Shown piece after piece: positions 43,409-52,576 of a stretch of DNA of 64,000 nucleotides (position 1 is the first letter of the stretch; each line of letters opens with the position of its first letter). Source of the stretch: JABDBE01 sp049585795 (GTDB taxonomy: Bacteria; Acidobacteriota; Terriglobia; Terriglobales; Acidobacteriaceae); NCBI GenBank assembly GCA_049585795.1, contig JBAVAQ010000092.1, positions 124,001 through 188,000 on the forward strand, written 5' to 3'. Below the pieces are notes generated by a model. That model was not told the origin of the DNA, did no database searches, and worked only from the letters and a program-made list of their open reading frames with translations. Made by a program: the position numbers and the translations under genes.

Positions 43409-46400
43409 ATGGTTTTCCAACAGAGCAGTTTGGATGGTCGTGCGACTTCACATTACCGGGCCTGCTCCTGGAAGCGGAAAAATCCTATCAAGTCACTCAC
43501 AAGCGCTTTTGTGTGCTTCCTGTTCGCAACCTTAATGGCTCAAGGGCAGGGCGTGGGGACGTCCGGACAAATCACTGGAACCGTGACTGACTCTGCGGGC
43601 GCGGTCATGCTCAACGCTACTGTCAATGTGGTGGATACTCTAACCGGCCTGAAACGTACGGTTACAACCAACAGTACCGGACAATTCCGAGTTGCAGGGC
43701 TGTCGCCTGCCACTTACGACATCAGCGCGCAAATGCGGGGTTTTGGGACTGAAATCCGCAAAGGGGTCACTGTCGCCGTTGGGCAGACAGTGGTTTCTGA
43801 TTTCAAGCTGAAACCGTCGCAGGTGGCCACGGTTGTCGAGGTAACGGACCAGCCGCCCGTGGTGGAAACTGAACGAGGCAGCCAAGCCGACACCATCACA
43901 CAACAGTACATCGCCGACCTGCCGGTTGACCGGCGCGATTATCTTACGTTTACTTTGCTTGCACCCGGTGTCTCCGACTCCTCCAGGCTCGCGGGCGACC
44001 AGGATTTCAGAGTCAAGCAAACCCCGCAGAGTGGGCTGTCGTTCTACGGCAGCAATGGCAGAGGAAACAGCATCACGGTGGACGGTGGCGAGACCTCAGG
44101 CGACAGCGGTGGCGTGCGGCTGACGGTAAGCCAGGACGATGTGCAGGAATTCCAGATCAATCGCAGCAACTACGCTGCCGACTTGGGGGCAGCCACCGGG
44201 GCTTCGATCAATATTGTGACCAAGTCCGGCACCAACGACCTGCATGGCGCCCTCTACGGTTTTTTCCGCGACTCTGCGTTAGACGCCGCGAATCCGTTTT
44301 CGTTCAGCTCGGCATTGCAACCCGGCCAAACCTTCAATCCTGCCGAGCCCGACTCTGTAGGTTCGCCGATTAAGGATTCTTTGACTCGCCAGCAATTCGG
44401 CGGAACGCTGGGTTTTCCGATCAAGAAAGACAAGACATTTCTGTTTGTTGCATTCGAAGGCCTGCTGCAGAATGCCCAGAACGCAGTTCCGCTGTTGACG
44501 GACACTAATATTTTTCGACCCACGACGGCGCAGGATGCCATTATTGGTGGGCTGGCGAATTCATCGGCCCCCGTAGGCTGCCTTAATCTTCCGAACGGAA
44601 CTGTCCTGACCTTACCTTCGAATATTTGCGCCTTTGCGCTCCAGAGTGTTTTGACCGTGAACCCAAACCCCGGCTCCAACCCGTTCGTGACTCCGGGGCA
44701 AGCTGCGCTGAATGCTTTCCTGGTAAACCAGTTTGAAACCCAGGGCGGACTTTTTCCTTACAACACACGGGAATACTTGGCATCGGGGCGACTGGATCAC
44801 CGCTTCAACGAGAAGAACGAGATTTCCGCCACCTACAGATATGGACATGATCTGGAGGAGTCGCCAGATGTGCAGTCTCTGACCGCTTTTTCGGCGGGAA
44901 GTTCCATCCACACGTATGACAATAATTTGCAAGCGGCCTGGTATCACCAGTTCAGCACAGCAGCCCAGAATGAGGCGCGGGTGCAGTGGGATTACAACAG
45001 CTTTAATGTGATTCCTAACGAGCCGGGACAGGCGGGCCTCCAGATTCCGGGCTTTATCAATAATCTGGGAACGAACATTTTCCTGCCCAGCATCACCATC
45101 CTGCGCCGCTACGAATTTGCGGACAATTTCACCGTGATCCGCGGGAATCACACGATCAAGTTTGGCGGTTCCGAATTGCTCCGCGGCAATCACACCGAAT
45201 CGCATACATTTTTCCCCGGTCGCTTTGTCTTTGGATCGCTCCCGGGAGCTGCGATCAGTCCGCAGCTCGCAACCACTACTGTCAACCCGTTGCAATCGGC
45301 GTCTTTCGGTCTGCCCCAGGTCTACCAGCAAGGCTTTGGAAACCCGACCTACCCGTATTACACCCGGCCGCTAACCGGGCTTTATGCGCAAGACTCCTGG
45401 AAGATAGCACCATACTTCACTGTGAACTATGGTCTCCGCTATGAACTCGACACCCAATTCGCACCTCTGACGACCTATAAAAAGGATTTCGCTCCCCGAG
45501 TTTCCTTCGCCTGGGATCTCTTTCAGGATCACAAGACCGTGCTCCGGGGAGGGTATGGAATCTTTTACGGACCCGTCGATGTCCAGATTCCCGACGTTGA
45601 CTTGAGCCTGGGAGTCGTGAACCAAAATAAATCTGCGGTCGAGAACAGCGGAGGAGCCGGGCAGGTTGCAAACCTCACCGCGATCTGCGGAATCGCTCCC
45701 CTATTCCCTGGCAATGGCAGCAGTCCTTGCAACCGCGAAATTTCCATTTATGTAGATCCGATCACTCCGACCGGTCTCCCGGGTTTACAAACCGCGCCAG
45801 TGGTTTTCCAGACACTCTTCGCGCAGGGATTGATTCAGTGCACGACCCCGACCCCCGGGAACGCTGCCTGTATCACGCCGGCGGCAGTAGCTCCGTTTGG
45901 GATCAACGTCACGAATAGCGGTATTCTTTCTCCGCTGCAGGTAGTTTTCGTAAACCAGCCGGGCTATCGCCCCCCAATTGCGCAACAGGCTTCTCTTGGA
46001 ATCGAACATGATCTCGGGCGCGGGTTCTCGATTTCTCTGAGCGCCATCTATACTCACACGCAGAGACTTCCCGTCGCGATCGATACCAATCTGTTGCCCG
46101 CACCGTTCAGCACGGTAACTTTGGCTAATGGCCAAGTCGTTGTCTATCGCAACTGGAATACGAGCCCAGCAGCCGACCCGCTGGGCGGCACTGAGGGCCT
46201 TCCTTGCGCGGCCAATCCCACTATCTGCTTTGTAAATCCGCTGGTGACGCAGAACAACCAATATAGTTCTGAGTCATCAGCGCTATATGAGGGCGGCATT
46301 TTGGAGGTTAAAAAGCGCTTTAATGAATACTTCACCTTGTTCGGGAATTACACGTATAGCAAAGGCTTCGACACTTCCACTGATTACAACTCCGACTACG

Positions 46401-46951
46401 GGCCGCAAGACCCGACGAATCTTGGCCTGGATCGCGCTCTTTCCGAGTTTGATCAACGAAATAAAGTCGTGATCGCGGGAGTGTTCGACAGCCCCTGGAA
46501 ACAGGCTCTTTTGTCGGGTTTCCAGCTGGCCCCGATTTTCTCCTACCACAGCGGACATCCCTTCAATTTGCTAGCCGGCGGAGAGGTAAACGGCGACAAT
46601 CACACCACCAATGAACGTCCGATCGGAGCACCGCGCGACACTGGTCTGGGGCCCAACTATATCGACTTCGACATGCGCTTGACCTGGGGGCACAAACTTG
46701 GCGAGAGAGCTACCCTGCAATTCACGGCGGAGGGATTCAACATCGCGAACCGAACAAATTTTGCCAGTGTAAATAACGAGGTAGGTCCACTTTTCGGATT
46801 AACTCCGGGGTTCACGACGTTCAATGTGCACGGGATTCGTCCGGGCACACTGCTCGCGGACGGCAGCGTAGCGACTCCCAGTACGCCCCTCGCGTTCACC
46901 TCAGCCTTCCCTAAGCGAGAGATCCAGCTTGGTGTACGCTTCTCATTCTGA
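43409..46951 (+). CDS. TonB-dependent receptor-like outer-membrane protein with carboxypeptidase-regulatory domain
   Basis: 1180 residues from ATG 43409, with GGGGGG just upstream. Signal peptide near residues 25-50 (LTSAFVCFLFATLMAQGQ). A CarboxypepD_reg domain follows (GQITGTVTDSAGAVMLNATV, to about 135), then a plug-like domain (GRGNSITVDGGETSGDSGGV, ASINIVTKSGTNDLHGALYG) and a long beta-barrel ending in REIQLGVRFSF with terminal Phe. This Oar/SusC-related type is abundant in Acidobacteriota and takes up large ligands with TonB. Its place between two acyl-CoA gene groups suggests import of a lipid or ester. The 3' end overlaps the convergent dehydrogenase gene by 9 bases. Confidence 0.9.
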   Translation: MVFQQSSLDGRATSHYRACSWKRKNPIKSLTSAFVCFLFATLMAQGQGVGTSGQITGTVTDSAGAVMLNATVNVVDTLTGLKRTVTTNSTGQFRVAGLSPATYDISAQMRGFGTEIRKGVTVAVGQTVVSDFKLKPSQVATVVEVTDQPPVVETERGSQADTITQQYIADLPVDRRDYLTFTLLAPGVSDSSRLAGDQDFRVKQTPQSGLSFYGSNGRGNSITVDGGETSGDSGGVRLTVSQDDVQEFQINRSNYAADLGAATGASINIVTKSGTNDLHGALYGFFRDSALDAANPFSFSSALQPGQTFNPAEPDSVGSPIKDSLTRQQFGGTLGFPIKKDKTFLFVAFEGLLQNAQNAVPLLTDTNIFRPTTAQDAIIGGLANSSAPVGCLNLPNGTVLTLPSNICAFALQSVLTVNPNPGSNPFVTPGQAALNAFLVNQFETQGGLFPYNTREYLASGRLDHRFNEKNEISATYRYGHDLEESPDVQSLTAFSAGSSIHTYDNNLQAAWYHQFSTAAQNEARVQWDYNSFNVIPNEPGQAGLQIPGFINNLGTNIFLPSITILRRYEFADNFTVIRGNHTIKFGGSELLRGNHTESHTFFPGRFVFGSLPGAAISPQLATTTVNPLQSASFGLPQVYQQGFGNPTYPYYTRPLTGLYAQDSWKIAPYFTVNYGLRYELDTQFAPLTTYKKDFAPRVSFAWDLFQDHKTVLRGGYGIFYGPVDVQIPDVDLSLGVVNQNKSAVENSGGAGQVANLTAICGIAPLFPGNGSSPCNREISIYVDPITPTGLPGLQTAPVVFQTLFAQGLIQCTTPTPGNAACITPAAVAPFGINVTNSGILSPLQVVFVNQPGYRPPIAQQASLGIEHDLGRGFSISLSAIYTHTQRLPVAIDTNLLPAPFSTVTLANGQVVVYRNWNTSPAADPLGGTEGLPCAANPTICFVNPLVTQNNQYSSESSALYEGGILEVKKRFNEYFTLFGNYTYSKGFDTSTDYNSDYGPQDPTNLGLDRALSEFDQRNKVVIAGVFDSPWKQALLSGFQLAPIFSYHSGHPFNLLAGGEVNGDNHTTNERPIGAPRDTGLGPNYIDFDMRLTWGHKLGERATLQFTAEGFNIANRTNFASVNNEVGPLFGLTPGFTTFNVHGIRPGTLLADGSVATPSTPLAFTSAFPKREIQLGVRFSF

Positions 46952-48247
46952 AGCAGAGGCTGAACTGGGGGCTTTACTCTTTTGCAGGCCGTAGGCATTT
47001 GGTTCGGCTTCGCCAGCGGTCAGGCCGATGCCCTTGCTTTTGTATTTCCTCAATTCCAACTTGGCAATCAAGGCTCGATGCACTTCATCGGGACCGTCCG
47101 CTATACGCAGCGCGCGGATGGTGGCAAATAGTTCAGCCAGCGGAAGATCGTCGGACACCCCGGCGGCTCCGTGCATTTGAATAGCCTGGTCGATAATCTC
47201 CAGCGCAATGGTGGGAACGGCGACTTTGATTTGAGAGATTTCGCTGCGAGATCCCTTGGCTCCGACTTGGTCGAGCATCCACGCGGCCTTAAGCGTAAGC
47301 AGACGAGCTTGTTCCAGCTTGATGCGGGCATTGGCAATGACGTCGGCGTTGGCACCCAGTTCTGCCAAAAGCTTGCCAAAGGCCACCCGATGCAGCGAGC
47401 GGCGGCACAATAGTTCAAGCGCGCGCTCGGCAGCACCCAGGGTGCGCATGCAGTGATGAATGCGACCGGGGCCGAGCCGGCCCTGCGCGATTTCAAAACC
47501 GCGGCCCGGTCCGGCGATGATGTTGTCGAACGGCACCTGAACATTGGTAAAGCTCAGCTCACCGTGACCGAAAGGCGAATCATAGGAGCCAAACACTGGC
47601 ACCATGCGCTCGATCTTTACACCGGGAGTATCGATCGGCACCAGAACCATGGAATGACGCCGGTACCTCGAGGCGGATTGATCGGTTATGCCCATGAAGA
47701 TAAGCAGGCGGCAATGGGGATGGCCAGTTCCGGAACTCCACCATTTCCTGCCGTTGAGAGTCACATGCTCGCCTTGAATGAGAGCTGTCGCTTGCATATT
47801 CGTTGCATCCGAAGAGGCTACGTCAGGTTCCGTCATGCAGAACGCCGAACGAATCTCGCCGGCCAGGAGGGGCATGAGCCAACGTTGCTTTTGCTCGGCC
47901 GAACCGTACTTCACCAGCACTTCCATGTTGCCAGTGTCCGGCGCGTTGCAATTGAAAACCTCAGGGGCAATGAAAGACCGCCCGGTGATTTCCGCCAAGG
48001 GCGCGTATTCCACATTGGTAAGGCCGGCGCCATACTCCTGGTCGGGAAGAAAGAGATTCCATAGGCCAGCTGCCCGCGCCTTGGCCTTCAAAGTCTCCAT
48101 GACCGCAGGCTGCTTCCAGTGGCGCCAATCGGGAAGATTCTGCAACTTTGCGCAATATTCCGGTTCCGCGGGCACGACGTACTCTTGCATGAAAGCCGAG
48201 AGGCGCTGAATGTAACTCTGGGCTCTCGGCGATGGAAAAAAGTCCAT
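46943..48247 (-). CDS. Acyl-CoA dehydrogenase, ACAD10/11-like
   Basis: 434 residues. Very characteristic ACAD11-type segments: APDTGNMEVLVKYGSAEQKQ, FCMTEPDVASSDATN, LNGRKWWSSGTGHP, GRGFEISQG-like GRGFEIAQGRLGPGRIHHCM and ADGPDEVHRALIAKLELRK. In eukaryotes this dehydrogenase domain is fused behind an APH kinase domain, which here is the separate gene at 37878. ACAD10/11 and bacterial LvaC act on 4-phosphorylated hydroxyacyl-CoA, so that role is inferred. It is divergent from a LysR regulator and transcribed alone. Confidence 0.93.
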   Translation of the reverse strand: MDFFPSPRAQSYIQRLSAFMQEYVVPAEPEYCAKLQNLPDWRHWKQPAVMETLKAKARAAGLWNLFLPDQEYGAGLTNVEYAPLAEITGRSFIAPEVFNCNAPDTGNMEVLVKYGSAEQKQRWLMPLLAGEIRSAFCMTEPDVASSDATNMQATALIQGEHVTLNGRKWWSSGTGHPHCRLLIFMGITDQSASRYRRHSMVLVPIDTPGVKIERMVPVFGSYDSPFGHGELSFTNVQVPFDNIIAGPGRGFEIAQGRLGPGRIHHCMRTLGAAERALELLCRRSLHRVAFGKLLAELGANADVIANARIKLEQARLLTLKAAWMLDQVGAKGSRSEISQIKVAVPTIALEIIDQAIQMHGAAGVSDDLPLAELFATIRALRIADGPDEVHRALIAKLELRKYKSKGIGLTAGEAEPNAYGLQKSKAPSSASASE

Positions 48248-48295
48248 TGGTTAACCGTTGACCCCGCAGTTGCCTAGACTAGCGATTTCAGCGGA

Positions 48296-48310
48296 ATTCT
48301 CCTAATGAAT
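48296..48310. promoter_or_regulatory. Candidate LysR box (T-N11-A)
   Basis: ATTC-N7-GAAT, a 15-bp inverted repeat with T48297-N11-A48309, midway in the 89-base region between the divergent dehydrogenase and LysR genes. TAATAT at 48324-48329 is a possible -10 for the LysR gene. Confidence 0.5.
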
Positions 48311-48336
48311 CCTACGAATCCTGTAATATATGCGGC

Positions 48337-49344
48337 GTGCATTTAAGTCAGGTCGACCTGAATCTGTTCGTGGTGCTGGAAGCTATTTATCGCGAGGGCA
48401 ACATCACTCGCGCGGGCCAGCAACTGAACCTCACTCAACCGGCGATCAGCCATGCGCTGAAGAGACTGCGCGATCTCCTGCAGGATCCGCTTTTCGTCCG
48501 CCAAGGGCCGCGCATGGTACCGACGCCGTTCACGCGTAATATGATTGAGCAGGTCCGGCAGGCGCTGCAAATTCTGGAACTGAATCTCAGCCAGAGTCGC
48601 AATTTCGTTCCCGAACACACCCGCCGGAATTTTCATTTGTCGTTGTGGGAATACGCCGAAGCCCTGATTCTTCCGTCCTTACTGCGGCGCCTAACGCACG
48701 CCGCGCCGGGAATGTCGATTACGACGTCGCGGGTCAAGCGTAGAGACTTGGAGACCGAACTGGCCAGCGGTGCAGTCGATTTGGCCATCGACATCCCCAT
48801 GACGGTAAGTGATCGCATTCGTCATAAGTGGCTCCTGAACGAACCATTCGTGGTCATGGCCCGGCGTGACCATCCGGCGATCGCAAATAAACTCGATCTG
48901 GATACCTACCTGGCGCAACGCCACATCCAGGTCTCCTCCCGACGTCACGGCCCCAGCCTGATTGACGTCGAACTCAGCCGCCGGGGACTTCGCCGGGAGG
49001 TGTTTCTACGGAGCCAGCACAACCTCACGGCCTGCATGGTGGTGAGTAAGACGGACATGTTGCTGACCTTGCCGGAGCGCCATGCACAATTGCTGAACAG
49101 GGTTTTGGTAAACCAGGTGCATCCCTTCCCGCTCCAAACGCCCCGTCTCGAAGCTCACTTGTACTGGCATGAGAGTGTGGAAAATGATCCAGCAAATCGC
49201 TGGCTGCGGGAAGAAATCGAAAAGGTCCTGTCCCCGGAACTACAAGCGCAGGGAGCCGTGCGCAAGCCCGGCAGCAAAAGGCACGGCGTCGAATCAGCAG
49301 TTCGTAGACTCGGGCGCAAGCAGCGGCCCCGTCTTGCGACCTAA
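48337..49344 (+). CDS. LysR family transcriptional regulator
   Basis: 335 residues from GTG 48337. The N-terminal winged helix is clear: VDLNLFVVLEAIYREGNITR, QQLNLTQPAISHALKRL and DPLFVRQGP (residues 5-65). A periplasmic-binding-like effector domain follows to about 305, then a basic Arg/Lys tail that is longer than usual. It is likely to control the divergent ACAD11-like gene through the box at 48296. The possible -10 lies only seven bases before the start, so the mRNA may be nearly leaderless. Confidence 0.93.
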   Translation: MHLSQVDLNLFVVLEAIYREGNITRAGQQLNLTQPAISHALKRLRDLLQDPLFVRQGPRMVPTPFTRNMIEQVRQALQILELNLSQSRNFVPEHTRRNFHLSLWEYAEALILPSLLRRLTHAAPGMSITTSRVKRRDLETELASGAVDLAIDIPMTVSDRIRHKWLLNEPFVVMARRDHPAIANKLDLDTYLAQRHIQVSSRRHGPSLIDVELSRRGLRREVFLRSQHNLTACMVVSKTDMLLTLPERHAQLLNRVLVNQVHPFPLQTPRLEAHLYWHESVENDPANRWLREEIEKVLSPELQAQGAVRKPGSKRHGVESAVRRLGRKQRPRLAT

Positions 49345-49482
49345 TAGTAGGATGGTCGACGTCACGTATATGGATTGGCTGCGGTCGCGTTTGGCATCAT
49401 GATTTTAGTCGGGCATGATTTTAACAGTTGGCAACAGATCCGAGCGCTCGGGAATGTTCCCACCGCGAGTTTGTACTCGTGT

Positions 49483-52431
49483 TCAGCTTATCGATCGTGA
49501 GCGTTCCTCGAGATTGCCACAGGATGCTTCCTGGCTGGCAGCCGATTCACTCTGCAAAAGCGCGACCGGAAAGTGAACCAACAGTTTTGCGATGGGTAGT
49601 CGCTGCGCTTCCCTTCCGCTGACGGGAATACATTCGTTGGTAAACAGATTGTGAAAACAGGCATTGCCTGTCCCAGGGAACTCGATACTAGTGTCGCCCC
49701 AGACGTCTTCTGCGCACACGGTCTGACGACTCTCACCAAGCAAAGTGGCGCAGAGGCGAGGCACGGCAACGATTGCCGTTCGTCCTCCATGTTCTCTCGC
49801 AAAGGCCACCACATGTGCCGCCTTCTGGCCGTTTATTCTGAGCGGCATGTAGCTCCCCGTCTGAAACAATTCAGAAAAGGTTTTTCGCAACTCCAGCGTT
49901 TTCCAGATCAGGTATAGTTTGGCTTTTCCGTCATCGACATTAGCGGCAAGCTGGTTAAGTTGACTTAGTAGCTGCTCGGAGGATTGCCCGAAGGATTGGA
50001 GCTCCTCGAGCATACGTCTGCGTCGGTCATAATCGACCGGACGCCGATTATCGGGATCGACCAGGCTGAATTCGAACTGCTCGTTACCTTGATAGATATC
50101 AGGCACTCCGGGGGAAGACAGCTTCAATAGGCATTGCGACAAGCTGTTGAACGCACCGGCCCGCGCAATCCGACGCTGAAATTCCTCAAAGTCATTCAGA
50201 AATTCATGGTTGCCGTCACGCTGCAAAATCGCCCGCGTAAATTTTCCCAGAGCGTCCTCATATTCTGTATTGGCATTCGCCCAACTCGTGTGTTCCTTGG
50301 CTTCGCGGGCCGCTTTGAGGATGTACTGTTCGATTCGCTCGGCGAAAGCCTGCCACCCGGCATCATCAACGGACGCGACCGGCCAGGCTCCAATGAGAGT
50401 TTGGTACAGCAGGTACTCGTCGTTGCGCGTGGGGGCAGGCTGGCCATCGACTACCTGCTTTTTCTTGCGATTCCAATCACGCCAACGCCGCAAATGAAGC
50501 CGCCAAGCCCCGGGAATTTCTGAGAGTACGTTAATGCGAGCACGAACGTCTTCAGATCGCTTCGAATCATGCGTCGAGCTAGCCAACATCGAGTACGGCC
50601 AATCATGCAGGCGCTCCTGGTTGGCGAAATGGAACTCTTCGACAGTGGTTCCGAATTTGATAGGATTCCCTCCCACCTCGTTGAGCGAGATCAGGCGGTT
50701 GTAGCGATAAAACGCGGTATCTTCCAAGCCCTTGGCCATGACCGCCGAGGTCACTTGCTGGAACTTCATCGCGAAACGAACGATAGCTCGCTTGTACCAC
50801 CCCGGTTCGTGGCCGTTCGCTTCGACTAGCAATACTTTCCGAATGAAATCGAAGACGCTAAGATCCGCCGCATTGCTTTTCTTTCGTCCAGCCATGACTG
50901 CCTGCTCGACATAACGACGATCCTCGGCGGACACATCAGGTCCGTTGACATAGGTGCGATACACGGGAAAGCTCGCGATGATTTCGGAGAGAGCGCTTCT
51001 AAGACTGTTCAGCGTGAAGTCGCAGGTATGACGATTGGCAAGCGCGATGCGGCTCAGGAGGTTTGCCAGGACGTTGAGTTCGCTGGCCAGCACCGCCTTC
51101 AGAATTTGCTTCTTGCAGGCATAAACCAGATCGCTGAATTCCGGAGACGTGCCGGCGAAAGATCGATAAATACGAGTCATCTTGCCCCCTGCGTTTTGAT
51201 CGACGAATAGTCCATTGATGAGATTGGCAAATTCGTAGCCAGTAGTCCCGCAGATCGGCCAATCCTTTCGGAGCTGCTCCTTTCCGGTGAGAATTTTCTC
51301 GGCGATGACATACAACCGTGGCTTTCCTTCCTTCGTCAGCTTTTCTTTCAAATGGTGAAAATATTTTGTGGGATCGTAGAGGCCGTCAGGATGATCGATA
51401 CGGATCCCGTCAATTTTTCCTTGCGCTACAAGCTCGAGGATGAAGCGATGAGTGCTATCAAAGACGGTTTCATTCTCCATGCACAGCGCCGCCAGATCGT
51501 TGATGTCGAAAAAACGCCGATAATTAATGTCGTCGGCGGCGGACCGCCACTGCGCCAGACGATATGCCTGGGTCTTAATCAATTCATGTAAGTTGTCGAA
51601 ACTTGTGGGATCCCCCACCGTTCCGTTGAAAGCTTCCACATTGGCAAAAAGGAAGTCCTTCACTTCCGAGGATCGAGCGCAAAGTGCGGCCAAACGGCGC
51701 TTCTGAACCTCTTTCTCGCGATTCCGCTCGGCACGCTGCTCGGGCGTGAACCCGCGGCGGCCGGGAAGATGGCCGAACCCGGTCGTGATGCTCTGCAGTT
51801 CCAGAAAGTCTTCATGGGTTGCGCCCAGTTTCTGTTGCAGACGCTCGATTTTAAAACTGAGGATTCGCGGATACTCTGCCGGATCGAGGGGAAAACGATG
51901 CTGATGGTAAAAGACGCTGAACTCTCCCCGCTCCGCGTCGAAGACCAGCTTCAGCTCACCACTTTCGAGAACATTGCCATACTGATCACCGAGAATTGGG
52001 ATTAGAACTTTGCCCTGCAGCTCATCCTTGAGGGGATCCCAGTCAATATCGAAGAAGTCCGCGTATTGCGACGCTTCCCCGTTTTCCAGTACATCCAACC
52101 ACCAGGCATTGTCACTTCCCATGACCCCCATATGGTTAGGAACGATATCGACGACTTGCCCCATACCGTGGCGGTGAAGCTCATGCACAAAATACTCGTA
52201 ATCCCGGGGAGTACCGATCTCCGGATTCAGGGAGTTGTGATCAATGATGTCGTAGCCGTGCATGCTGCCGGGGCGGGCGCGCAGATAGGGAGAGATGTAG
52301 CAATGACTGATCCCGAGACGCGCAAGATACGGCACCAGCCCCGCAGCATCGCGGAACGTAAAAGTACGGTTGAGCTGCAAACGATACGTCGCTCTCGGTA
52401 TTTCAGGCTGCGCTGACATGAAATCTTGCAT
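49483..52431 (-). CDS. treY: Malto-oligosyltrehalose synthase
   Basis: 982 residues, GH13 family. It converts the reducing-end alpha-1,4 link of maltodextrin into alpha,alpha-1,1 (trehalosyl end). Motifs: ATYRLQLNRTFTF at the start, DIVPNHMGVMGSDNAWW (region I), GIRIDHPDGLYDP with the nucleophile Asp (about residue 343), VIAEKIL with the acid/base Glu, and STHDSKRSEDVRAR near 630. It is the last gene of glgX-treZ-treY, 145 bases after treZ. Confidence 0.97.
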   Translation of the reverse strand: MQDFMSAQPEIPRATYRLQLNRTFTFRDAAGLVPYLARLGISHCYISPYLRARPGSMHGYDIIDHNSLNPEIGTPRDYEYFVHELHRHGMGQVVDIVPNHMGVMGSDNAWWLDVLENGEASQYADFFDIDWDPLKDELQGKVLIPILGDQYGNVLESGELKLVFDAERGEFSVFYHQHRFPLDPAEYPRILSFKIERLQQKLGATHEDFLELQSITTGFGHLPGRRGFTPEQRAERNREKEVQKRRLAALCARSSEVKDFLFANVEAFNGTVGDPTSFDNLHELIKTQAYRLAQWRSAADDINYRRFFDINDLAALCMENETVFDSTHRFILELVAQGKIDGIRIDHPDGLYDPTKYFHHLKEKLTKEGKPRLYVIAEKILTGKEQLRKDWPICGTTGYEFANLINGLFVDQNAGGKMTRIYRSFAGTSPEFSDLVYACKKQILKAVLASELNVLANLLSRIALANRHTCDFTLNSLRSALSEIIASFPVYRTYVNGPDVSAEDRRYVEQAVMAGRKKSNAADLSVFDFIRKVLLVEANGHEPGWYKRAIVRFAMKFQQVTSAVMAKGLEDTAFYRYNRLISLNEVGGNPIKFGTTVEEFHFANQERLHDWPYSMLASSTHDSKRSEDVRARINVLSEIPGAWRLHLRRWRDWNRKKKQVVDGQPAPTRNDEYLLYQTLIGAWPVASVDDAGWQAFAERIEQYILKAAREAKEHTSWANANTEYEDALGKFTRAILQRDGNHEFLNDFEEFQRRIARAGAFNSLSQCLLKLSSPGVPDIYQGNEQFEFSLVDPDNRRPVDYDRRRRMLEELQSFGQSSEQLLSQLNQLAANVDDGKAKLYLIWKTLELRKTFSELFQTGSYMPLRINGQKAAHVVAFAREHGGRTAIVAVPRLCATLLGESRQTVCAEDVWGDTSIEFPGTGNACFHNLFTNECIPVSGREAQRLPIAKLLVHFPVALLQSESAASQEASCGNLEERSRSIS

Positions 52432-52576
52432 TGGATGGTGTAGGAACCCGCCGCGGCTACAGTTGGCGCCAGAGGTGGTTTCCCGGGTTCCAAGCTAGGC
52501 GGCATTATCGATGCTAGCTATCAGGGGTTTGCTTTAGATTTGACCCATCAACCCTGTAGATGGAAGGTCGAAAGCA

